From NCBI GenBank assembly GCA_903829565.1, contig CAIKQM010000585.1:1-12266 (forward strand): a stretch of 12,266 nt of DNA, written 5' to 3'. This DNA comes from an uncultured Planctomycetota bacterium. GTDB lineage: Bacteria > Planctomycetota > UBA1135 > GCA-002686595. Of this stretch, positions 6,681-12,266 are shown one piece after another; the stretch's first letter is position 1, and the number at the start of each line of letters is the position of its first letter. The position numbers and the translations under genes were made by a program. Under the pieces are notes generated by a model. It was not told the DNA's origin, searched no databases, and saw only the letters and a list, made by a program, of their open reading frames with translations.

Positions 6681-7867
6681 TCGAGCGCAGCCTTGAACAG
6701 GCTGCCGAGGTTCGTGCCCATGGCACGCGGTGCCGAGGCCTTCATCGCCGCATCGATAACCGACGCATCGACAGAGTCCTCCGAGCCGATCATCGCGCCG
6801 CGCGTATCGAGACGCGTCAACGAAATGCGCTTGGCAGCGCGATCCACGGAGAGGATGCGCACCTGCATCTCTTCACCGGCCTTGACGACGTCGCTGGCCT
6901 TGCGCACGCGCTCGCGCGCACCGAGCTGCGAGACATGCACTAGGCCCTCTACGCCCGGTGCAATCTCTACGAACGCGCCGAAGTCCATCACGCGCGTCAC
7001 CTTGCCCGTGACGACGCTGTCGGGCACCAGCTGGGCTGCGTGCTCGTCCATCGGATCAGGCTCAAGCTGCTTGCGGCCCAGGCCGACGCGCTTACCGCCG
7101 TCTTCAATGTTGAGGATCTGCACCTCGACCGTGTCACCCACATTGCACAGCTCTGAGGCCTTCTCCACGCGGCGGTGCGACATGTTCGAGACATGCAGCA
7201 AGCCTTCGAGGCCACCACCGAGATCCACGAACGCACCAAAGGACTCGATGCGCGCAACGCGGCCTTTGACCACCATGCCCACATGGAACTTGCCCACGGC
7301 TTCTTGGCGCGCGGCATCGCGTTCGCGCTCCAGCAGTTGACGCCTCGAGATGACGACGCGACGCTTCTCGCGGTTCACCTCGACCACGACCGCATCCATG
7401 TTCTGGTTGATGAACTGGGCGAGGTTGTCTTCGCGGCCCAGCGAGACTTGCGAAGCCGGCATGAAGGCCGACACCGCGCCCACTTTGGCCTCCAGTCCGC
7501 CGGTGTTCTGGCCCGTGATCTTGGCCTTCACCAACGCACCCGGCTGTAGCTCATCCCACGCGGCAGCAACGGCCTGAGCCTTGGTGCGCGTGAGCTTCCA
7601 CAGCTCGTCATCGCGGCCGGCCATCTCGAACTCCATCACCGTGCCTTCGGCCGGTGCTGTGTCGAACTCGCGCAAGGACACCACGCCTTGCATGCGCGGA
7701 CCCAGATCCACGAACACATCATCGCCGCTGATGCCCGCGATGGTGCCGCGCACCGTGCTGCGTCCACCGCGCTTGCCAGCGGAGGGGGCATCCATGTCTT
7801 GCAGGTTCACGCCGCTGAGTGCGGCATCAATCTCGCGCGAGAGCGCGTCGTTCTTCTCGTTCTTCAT
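6659..7867 (-). CDS. S1-domain RNA-binding protein, ribosomal protein S1-like
   Basis: A 402-residue protein with four S1 (OB-fold) repeats at about 33-105, 115-185, 200-272 and 285-360. The last two are canonical: GRVARIESFGAFVDL...GLLHVSNMS and GKVTRVMDFGAFVEI...GLVHVSQL. The first (DDVFVDLGPRMQGVVSLREF) and second (AKVGAVSAFMPASQV) match the divergent ribosome-docking repeats of S1. The tail is Lys-rich and ends KDKKKS. Proteobacterial S1 usually has six repeats; four-repeat forms occur in other phyla. It should bind single-stranded RNA, either as ribosomal S1 during initiation or as an S1-like translation factor; I cannot tell which. ATG 7867 begins MKNEKND; the in-frame upstream extension lacks family similarity. 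No ribosome binding site is visible, but a good -10 lies close by. The gene stands alone, convergent with the signalling operon and downstream of boxB. Confidence 0.9.
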   Translation of the reverse strand: MKNEKNDALSREIDAALSGVNLQDMDAPSAGKRGGRSTVRGTIAGISGDDVFVDLGPRMQGVVSLREFDTAPAEGTVMEFEMAGRDDELWKLTRTKAQAVAAAWDELQPGALVKAKITGQNTGGLEAKVGAVSAFMPASQVSLGREDNLAQFINQNMDAVVVEVNREKRRVVISRRQLLERERDAARQEAVGKFHVGMVVKGRVARIESFGAFVDLGGGLEGLLHVSNMSHRRVEKASELCNVGDTVEVQILNIEDGGKRVGLGRKQLEPDPMDEHAAQLVPDSVVTGKVTRVMDFGAFVEIAPGVEGLVHVSQLGARERVRKASDVVKAGEEMQVRILSVDRAAKRISLTRLDTRGAMIGSEDSVDASVIDAAMKASAPRAMGTNLGSLFKAALDKDKKKS

Positions 7868-7882
7868 AGGAAACGGCCGGAG

Positions 7883-7888
7883 ATTGTA
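7883..7888 (-). promoter_or_regulatory. Candidate -10 box of the S1-domain gene
   Basis: On the minus strand TACAAT matches the -10 consensus at five of six positions and ends 15 bases before ATG 7867, predicting a leader of about eight bases. No -35 resembling TTGACA lies 16-18 bases upstream, and no Shine-Dalgarno sequence lies before the ATG. Confidence 0.4.
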
Positions 7889-7940
7889 GCGGCGATCGGC
7901 CAACCTGCACCCCAAGGGCCGCGAGAATCCCCACAAATGA

Positions 7941-8000
7941 GTCGGCCTACATGAGCCGACCCCGCGGTGAGGCGGGGCCGGCGGGGAACGGACTAGTCCG
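7941..8000 (-). terminator. Hairpin cluster downstream of boxB
   Basis: Three palindromic elements fill the space between the boxB stop and the S1 promoter region. CGGACTAGTCCG (7989-8000) is a perfect 12-base palindrome. CCCCGC/GCGGGG (7960-7965 and 7972-7977), extended by GCCG/CGGC across one mismatch, makes a GC-rich stem. GTCGGC/GCCGAC (7941-7946 and 7955-7960) forms a third stem sharing bases with the second, so those two exclude each other. On the minus strand the last stem is followed by TCATTTGTGG, a poor U-tract. The cluster probably terminates the boxCB transcript. Confidence 0.5.
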
Positions 8001-8004
8001 AAGC

Positions 8005-9417
8005 TCAGAGTTTCACGTACTCGTAGTCGGCCGGTTGATCATTCACGCCCTTGGGCGGCGGCGCGACCCACGAAGCGATCTTGCCCTTCTCGAGGACGGG
8101 CTTCATCAGCGACTTGACATAGATCTTGTCCTCGACGGTCGGCAGCCACTCGGACACCTTCTGGTTCCAGGTGTGCTCCGAGATTTGATGGCCTTCGAGG
8201 TCAAAGCGTCCGGCCGAGTACTCGCCGATCTTGCGATTGAAGCGACGATGGGGCAGTGAGAAGCGGAAGGGGTTCTCGTACTTCTCGCAGATGCGGTTCC
8301 AGTACGCGATGCCCTTCTGGTTGTCCTTCACGTACTCATCGCGCAGCACTTCGTTCATCGCGTTGCGCAACGCCACGTCTTCGTGCACCAACTTGCCTTC
8401 GAGGAAACGCTCCATCGAATAGGTTTGGTCAAGTGCCTTGTGCTCCTCGTAGCGCTCTTCGTACGCGCGGCCCTTGAGGCCGGCCGAGAAGAAGTTGGCC
8501 GAGTTCGAGGAGACTTCTGCGCCGAAGAGATCGGTCGAGGAGCTCGACCAGAAGTTGATGTACTTCTGGATGATCTCCATCGGGATGGCGCCGAACTTGC
8601 GCACATCTTGGCCGGGATTCTCCTTCATCACCTGGCAGGTGCGTTCGATCACGCGACCCACGCCGGTCTGGCCCACGAACATGTGATGGGCTTCTTCGGT
8701 CAGCATGAAGCGGCAAGTGCGCGCCAGCGGATCGAAGCCCGACTCGGCCAGCGTCAGCAGTTGGAACTTGCCGTCGCGGTCGGTGAACATCGTGAAGCAG
8801 AAGAAGCTCAGCCAGTCTTCACACGGCTCGTTGAAGGTGCCGAGGATGCGCGGATGGTCCGCGTTGCCGCTGCGGCGCTGGAGTAGCTCTTCCGCCTCTT
8901 CGCGGCCATCGCGGCCAAAGTAGGTGTGCAACAAGTACACCATCGCCCACAGGTGGCGACCTTCTTCCACGTTGACTTGGAACAGATTGCGCAAGTCGTA
9001 GAGCGAAGGGGCGGTGTGGCCCAACAAGCGCTGTTGCTCGACGCTGGCCGGCTCGGTGTCGCCTTGCGTGACGATCAAGCGACGCAACCAGTTGCGGTAC
9101 TCGCCCGGCACTTGCTGCCAAGCGTCTTCGCCCATGTGATCGCCGAAGCCGATCTTGCGGCCGGCTTGCTGCGGCTCGAGGAAGATGCCCCAGCGGTACT
9201 CGGGCATCTTGACGAAGCCGTAGTGCGCCCAACCGTCCGCGTCCACGCTGACGGCTGTGCGCAGGTAGACATCGTTCATGTTGAAGTCGGTGGGACCCAT
9301 CGACTTCCACCACTCGATGTAGTTGGGTTGCCACTCTTCGAGCGCGCGCTGCAAGCGCTTGTCCGATGAGAGCTCGACGTTGTTGGGGATCTTTTGAGAG
9401 TAGTCGATACCAGCCAT
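8005..9417 (-). CDS. boxB: Benzoyl-CoA 2,3-epoxidase, oxygenase subunit BoxB
   Basis: BoxB is the di-iron oxygenase that, with the reductase BoxA, NADPH and O2, converts benzoyl-CoA to its 2,3-epoxide in the aerobic box pathway. The 470-residue protein has the family's usual length and N-terminus (DYSQKIPNNVELSSDKRLQR). Candidate di-iron ligands are all present: E122 (TEPASVEQQ), E152 and H155 (EEGRH), D213 (FTDRD), and E242 and H245 (EEAHH). Each lies two residues beyond the positions I recall for the Azoarcus evansii enzyme. AAGGAG seven bases upstream of ATG 9417 is an excellent ribosome binding site. boxC ends 15 bases upstream on the same strand, so both are co-transcribed. boxA is not adjacent, which is unusual, and must lie elsewhere or be replaced by another reductase. 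Confidence 0.97.
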   Translation of the reverse strand: MAGIDYSQKIPNNVELSSDKRLQRALEEWQPNYIEWWKSMGPTDFNMNDVYLRTAVSVDADGWAHYGFVKMPEYRWGIFLEPQQAGRKIGFGDHMGEDAWQQVPGEYRNWLRRLIVTQGDTEPASVEQQRLLGHTAPSLYDLRNLFQVNVEEGRHLWAMVYLLHTYFGRDGREEAEELLQRRSGNADHPRILGTFNEPCEDWLSFFCFTMFTDRDGKFQLLTLAESGFDPLARTCRFMLTEEAHHMFVGQTGVGRVIERTCQVMKENPGQDVRKFGAIPMEIIQKYINFWSSSSTDLFGAEVSSNSANFFSAGLKGRAYEERYEEHKALDQTYSMERFLEGKLVHEDVALRNAMNEVLRDEYVKDNQKGIAYWNRICEKYENPFRFSLPHRRFNRKIGEYSAGRFDLEGHQISEHTWNQKVSEWLPTVEDKIYVKSLMKPVLEKGKIASWVAPPPKGVNDQPADYEYVKL

Positions 9418-9424
9418 GTCAGGT

Positions 9425-9430
9425 CTCCTT
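9425..9430 (-). promoter_or_regulatory. Ribosome binding site of boxB
   Basis: AAGGAG on the minus strand lies seven bases before ATG 9417, inside the 15-base boxC-boxB gap. It is the strongest such site in the box operon; boxC has none. Confidence 0.8.
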
Positions 9431-9432
9431 CA

Positions 9433-11100
9433 CTAGGTGCGCAGGTGGTCGAATTCCGGACGGTTCGGCGTGCCGTAGCACTGCAGTGCGCCGCGCGCAC
9501 CGACAGCATTCGGGCGTTGGAAGATCCAGTTCTGCCACGCGGACAGACGGCCGAAGATCTTCGTTTCCATCGTTTCCGGGCCGGGGAAGCGCAAGTTGGC
9601 TTCCATGCCCGTCAACGCATCCGGCGAGAACGCGCAGCGCTCTTCGATCGCCAAGCGCAGTTCGTCATCCCAGTCGATGGCATCGGGCGCGTAGGTCGCC
9701 AAGCCCAACTCATCCGCTGTCGCTGCGTCAAAGCTAGTGCCTGCCGCGAGGACTTGGCCCACCTTGTCCGGCGTGCCGAGGAAGCGCGTAGCCAAGCGCG
9801 ACAGCTCGTTGCTCATCGGATACAGCCCGCTGTTCGCGGCCGTGATCCCGAATTGGACGGCTGCATCGTCGTCGACCAGCACAAAGCTGCGATCGCACGC
9901 GAGCAGGATCTCCAGGAAGGAACCCACCCAGACTGTGCCGCCATCAGCCACTGCGTAGAAGCTCTTGGCCGACAGGTCCACGCGCTTCAACACGCGGCGG
10001 ACAAGATGCTGCACTTCGCCGACGAATCCGTGGTCTTCACCGGCCAGCAGCGCATCCGTGGTGTGCAGCGTCGCTGCCGAACCTGTGCAACGCACCAACA
10101 CCAAGGCGATGTCGAGGTGGTTGAAGCGCAAGCGACACACGGCATCGTCCAGCTCGCGCATGGCGCGCATGATCCACCACGCGGTGCCTTGCGCCACCGC
10201 TTCGGCCCGCGTTTGCGCGCAGGTTGCCGGAGCAGTCACTGTCAATTTTGCTACACGCGTGGCGTGGTCGAGCTCGACCGAAACATAGGTGTAGGTGTAC
10301 TTCTCGCCGTGGGCGATCGGCGTGCACTCCGGCTCGATCGCTTCCAACTGCACCGGTTCGTGCTTGCGCGTGGTTGCCTTCGCAGCCAAAGCCTTAGCGC
10401 GTTCGGCCACGCCTTCCTTCCACTTGGACAACGGCAGCAAGCCATCGACCAAGTTCCACTCGACAGCGCGCTTGCCCTTGATGCCTTCCGCGATGGTGGA
10501 GAACACATCGCAACGGTCGCGGCGAATCATGCGCTTGTCCGTGATGCGCGTCAGGCCACCAGTGCCGGGCAACACACCCAGCAGCGGCACTTCAGGAAAG
10601 CTGACGGCGCTGTTGCGGTCGTCGACCAACAAGATCTCATCGCAGGCGAGAGCGAGCTCATAGCCGCCACCGGACGCCGTGCCGTTCAAGGCCGCGAGGA
10701 ACTTGATGCCCGAGCGACGCGAAGCGTCCTCCAGCCCAAGCCGCGTCTCGTTGGTGTACTTGCAGAAGTTGACTTTGAAGGCATGGCTGCTGCTGCGCAG
10801 CATCACGATGTTCGCGCCAGCGCAGAACACGCGATCCAAGCCGCCGGTCAACACGACTGCCTTCACTTGCGGATGCTCAAAGCGAATGCGCTGCACCGCA
10901 TCGTTCAGCTCGACATCGACACCGATGTCGTAGCTGTTGAGCTTGAGCTCATAGCCATCACGTTCGCCGCCTTGGGGATCAACCGCCATCGTCAGCGTGG
11001 CAATCTCACCGTCCGGGCTGACGCTGAGCTTCCAGTGCTTGTAGTGGGTGGGGTGCGTCTGCAGGCGTACCGGCGGACGGTCGTAGGTGGTGGCGGCCAT
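9433..11100 (-). CDS. boxC: 2,3-epoxybenzoyl-CoA dihydrolase BoxC
   Basis: BoxC hydrolytically opens the ring of 2,3-epoxybenzoyl-CoA, releasing formate and 3,4-dehydroadipyl-CoA semialdehyde. From ATG 11100 the protein has 555 residues, the normal BoxC length. It carries the opening HYKHWKLSVSPDGEIATL, GYELKLNSYDIGVDVELNDA, RVFCAGANIVML (crotonase oxyanion-hole region), NGTASGGGYELALACDEI and PEVPLLGVLPGTGGLTRITDK. A second crotonase-like half follows, with KSFYAVADGGTVWVGSFLEI and SGLYPMSNELSRLATRFLG. The order matches enzymes from Burkholderia and Azoarcus. The in-frame ATG at 11178 would add 26 unrelated residues spanning the likely promoter, so I reject it. No Shine-Dalgarno sequence precedes 11100, unlike boxB. 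As first gene of the boxC-boxB operon it is transcribed divergently from boxR. Confidence 0.96.
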   Translation of the reverse strand: MAATTYDRPPVRLQTHPTHYKHWKLSVSPDGEIATLTMAVDPQGGERDGYELKLNSYDIGVDVELNDAVQRIRFEHPQVKAVVLTGGLDRVFCAGANIVMLRSSSHAFKVNFCKYTNETRLGLEDASRRSGIKFLAALNGTASGGGYELALACDEILLVDDRNSAVSFPEVPLLGVLPGTGGLTRITDKRMIRRDRCDVFSTIAEGIKGKRAVEWNLVDGLLPLSKWKEGVAERAKALAAKATTRKHEPVQLEAIEPECTPIAHGEKYTYTYVSVELDHATRVAKLTVTAPATCAQTRAEAVAQGTAWWIMRAMRELDDAVCRLRFNHLDIALVLVRCTGSAATLHTTDALLAGEDHGFVGEVQHLVRRVLKRVDLSAKSFYAVADGGTVWVGSFLEILLACDRSFVLVDDDAAVQFGITAANSGLYPMSNELSRLATRFLGTPDKVGQVLAAGTSFDAATADELGLATYAPDAIDWDDELRLAIEERCAFSPDALTGMEANLRFPGPETMETKIFGRLSAWQNWIFQRPNAVGARGALQCYGTPNRPEFDHLRT

Positions 11101-11213
11101 AGCTGTGGGGGATTCAGGAGGTCGTACGGTGGAACGCAAGGTTTGGATTGAGATATTTACTTCCCAATCGGCTTGCATCTGTTCACTTTGCTGCCCACAC
11201 TATAGCCAAGCGT
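11101..11213. promoter_or_regulatory. Divergent boxC-boxR control region
   Basis: These 113 bases must hold both promoters and any BoxR operator. On the minus strand TAAATA (11159-11154) is the best -10 candidate for boxC, giving a leader of about 45 bases; no consensus -35 sits at proper spacing. A single TGCA at 11174-11177 lies just upstream of it. The related regulator BzdR is known to recognise TGCA-containing operators, so this is a candidate BoxR contact, but repeated copies are absent. CGTACG at 11123-11128 is a short palindrome in the boxC leader. Confidence 0.5.
11201..11206 (+). promoter_or_regulatory. Candidate -10 box of boxR
   Basis: TATAGC lies seven bases before ATG 11214, which would place the transcript's 5' end at or next to the start codon. 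No ribosome binding site is present upstream of the ATG, consistent with a leaderless boxR mRNA. No clear -35 accompanies it. Confidence 0.35.
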
Positions 11214-11960
11214 ATGGAACTCTCCAAGCGGGTACTCAAAGAACTTGGTCGTCGCTTGCGGCAAGCGCGCACGGATTCCGGGCTTTCGGTGTCGGAGCTG
11301 GCGCGCCGGATCGACTTGTCGAGGCGCCACCTGACCGAGGTAGAGGCGGGACGCGCGAATCTGTCGGTGCTCACACTGCTGGCGCTGACGCGCGAGTTGC
11401 GCATTGCCCCCGGCGCGCTGTTGGCGAGTCTCGACATGGTGCCGCGCCTCGGGCGCATCGCGCTGGTGGGGTTGCGCGGCGCGGGCAAGTCGACCTTGGG
11501 CCGCCGCTTGGCGCTGGAACTCGAGGTGCCCTTCATCGAACTGGATGAAGTGGTCGAACGCTTGGCGGGCATGTCACTTGCCGAACTCTTCTCGACGCAC
11601 GGGGAAGAGGGCTACCACCGTTACGAAGCCGAGGCCCTGGAGTCGACCTTGGCTGCGAACGGACGCTGTGTGCTGGCCACCGGAGGGTCGTTGGTGACCT
11701 GTGCTCCGAACTTTGAGCGGCTCAAAGACGGTTGCATGACCATTTGGCTCAAAGCCTCGCCGCGCGAGCACTTTCAACGCGTGGTGGATCAAGGCGACAT
11801 GCGTCCCATGACCAACCGGCCGCGTGCCATGGCGGAACTGGAAGCCATCTTGCAGCGGCGCGATGGCTTGTACAGCACCTGTGATGCTGTGGTGGATACC
11901 GCCGGGCAAACTGCGGAGCAGTCGTTGCGCAAGCTCGTGGAGCTTGTCAAAGACACTTGA
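11214..11960 (+). CDS. boxR: BoxR/BzdR-family benzoyl-CoA-responsive transcriptional regulator
   Basis: A 248-residue fusion of an XRE helix-turn-helix (about 8-70, LGRRLRQARTDSGLSVSELA...LSRRHLTEVEAGRANLS) and a shikimate-kinase-like domain (about 80-248). The latter keeps the Walker A loop GLRGAGKST (86-94), FIELDEVVERLAGM, LATGGSLV and a lid-like DMRPMTNRPRAM. BzdR and BoxR repress their benzoyl-CoA pathway genes until benzoyl-CoA occupies the kinase-like domain; divergent placement beside boxC supports the same role here. The usual shikimate-binding GGG is GGS, as expected for a sensor and not a kinase. BzdR and BoxR are about 300 residues with a linker of some 40; here the domains are separated by only about 10. 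ATG 11214 was chosen over TTG 11148, which would read through the promoter. The stop lies three bases from that of the convergent permease gene. Confidence 0.9.
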   Translation: MELSKRVLKELGRRLRQARTDSGLSVSELARRIDLSRRHLTEVEAGRANLSVLTLLALTRELRIAPGALLASLDMVPRLGRIALVGLRGAGKSTLGRRLALELEVPFIELDEVVERLAGMSLAELFSTHGEEGYHRYEAEALESTLAANGRCVLATGGSLVTCAPNFERLKDGCMTIWLKASPREHFQRVVDQGDMRPMTNRPRAMAELEAILQRRDGLYSTCDAVVDTAGQTAEQSLRKLVELVKDT

Positions 11961-11979
11961 CCGTCAAGTGCGCTTGACG
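11954..11979. terminator. Overlapping alternative hairpins at the boxR/permease convergent junction
   Basis: CACTTGA (11954-11960) pairs perfectly with TCAAGTG (11964-11970) around CCG, and each arm carries one gene's stop codon. CGTCAAG (11962-11968) also pairs perfectly with CTTGACG (11973-11979) around TGCG. The two seven-base-pair stems share the middle segment and exclude each other. Neither is followed by a T-run, so factor-independent termination is uncertain. Confidence 0.45.
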
Positions 11980-12266
11980 AAGGCCAGCGGCACGACAAAC
12001 AGTGCCGCCGCCGCGACCATGGCCGGTGCCAGCGGCAGATCGAGCTCAAAGCTCGCCACGGTGCCGAGCAGCACAGCCAACAGGCCCAGTGCAGCGGACA
12101 AGCCGTAGAAGCGATCCATCGAGTGTGCCCACGGTCGCGCCGCCATTGGCGGCAACACCAAGAGACCACAGACCAGTACGGGGCCCACCACCAAGGTGGC
12201 GATGGAAACGGCGACTCCGACCAAGGCTTGGTGACAGACTTCCCAGCGCCGCACAGGCTTGCCCAC
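11964..12266 (-). CDS. ABC-3 family metal ABC transporter permease, C-terminal part
   Basis: The window edge cuts this gene; the last ~101 residues are visible. They hold about three membrane segments: ALVGVAVSIATLVVGPVLVCGLLVLPPMAA, then GLSAALGLLAVLLGTVASFELDLP, then PAMVAAAALFVVPLAFV. GPVLVCGLLVLPPMAAR and the ELDLPLAPAMV stretch match the conserved C-terminal signature of ZnuB/TroC/MntB permeases, which form the inner-membrane channel of Zn, Mn or Fe importers. The metal cannot be read from this part. The GTG at the window end is an internal codon, not a start. The gene converges on boxR with three bases between stop codons, and its ATPase and binding-protein genes would lie beyond the window. 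Zinc or manganese uptake is most typical of the family; a role supplying iron for BoxB is possible but unsupported. Confidence 0.85.
   Translation of the reverse strand: MGKPVRRWEVCHQALVGVAVSIATLVVGPVLVCGLLVLPPMAARPWAHSMDRFYGLSAALGLLAVLLGTVASFELDLPLAPAMVAAAALFVVPLAFVKRT

Noticed and set aside
9394..11151. 585-codon open frame antisense to boxC
   Set aside because: BoxC is unmistakable on the other strand. The long antisense frame is a by-product of GC-rich codon use, and its product shows no recognisable motifs.
11101..11178. 26-residue extension of BoxC from ATG 11178
   Set aside because: It crosses the likely boxC promoter and has no similarity to BoxC N-termini, which begin shortly before the HYKHWKL motif.
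11148..11213. 22-residue extension of BoxR from TTG 11148
   Set aside because: TTG start, no ribosome binding site, and it would cover the -10-like TATAGC; the helix-turn-helix begins properly from ATG 11214.
1..12266. tRNA, rRNA, CRISPR, transposon, phage or toxin-antitoxin features
   Set aside because: Gaps are too small and contain no cloverleaf, spaced repeats, terminal inverted repeats or mobile-element protein motifs; every large segment is explained by a chromosomal gene.

Overview
The window is a densely coding, GC-rich bacterial chromosome segment: ten protein genes plus the 3' end of an eleventh, no gap above about 125 bases, and no RNA genes, CRISPR, insertion sequences or prophage. 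The organism cannot be fixed from this sequence alone. High GC at third codon positions, a four-domain S1 protein, CheX-like proteins and an aerobic benzoyl-CoA (box) pathway fit a high-GC Gram-negative such as a planctomycete, myxobacterium or betaproteobacterium. My weak preference is one of the first two. It looks like ordinary chromosome, not a recent island.

Layout, left to right. (1) 4-2510, minus strand: a two-gene, stop-start overlapping pair, a JmjC/cupin-like putative Fe(II)/2-oxoglutarate oxygenase followed by a SAM-dependent methyltransferase with an unrecognised N-terminal domain. (2) 2549-5087, plus strand: a COG2509-type FAD-dependent oxidoreductase, then panB for pantothenate/CoA synthesis. 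(3) 5144-6636, plus strand: a possible 23-codon leader peptide whose stop overlaps the start of a CheY-like receiver, followed by two CheX/CheC-like proteins in a tight operon. (4) 6659-7867, minus strand: an S1-domain RNA-binding protein, convergent with the signalling operon. (5) 8005-11100, minus strand: boxC then boxB, encoding the ring-opening dihydrolase and the oxygenase component of benzoyl-CoA epoxidase. (6) 11214-11960, plus strand: divergent boxR, an XRE helix-turn-helix fused to a shikimate-kinase-like sensor domain. (7) 11964-12266, minus strand: C-terminal part of an ABC-3 family metal permease, cut by the window edge.

The best understood unit is the box locus. BoxR probably senses benzoyl-CoA and controls boxC-boxB; BoxB makes the 2,3-epoxide and BoxC hydrolytically opens the ring. 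The reductase BoxA and the benzoate-CoA ligase are not in the window. The least understood parts are the oxygenase-methyltransferase pair and the receiver/CheX/CheX module with its possible leader peptide.

Two recurring features cut across the genes. Several short hairpins are built over stop codons at gene ends. Several genes (panB, the S1 gene, boxR) have no Shine-Dalgarno sequence and a -10-like hexamer so close to the start codon that a very short or absent 5' leader is likely.
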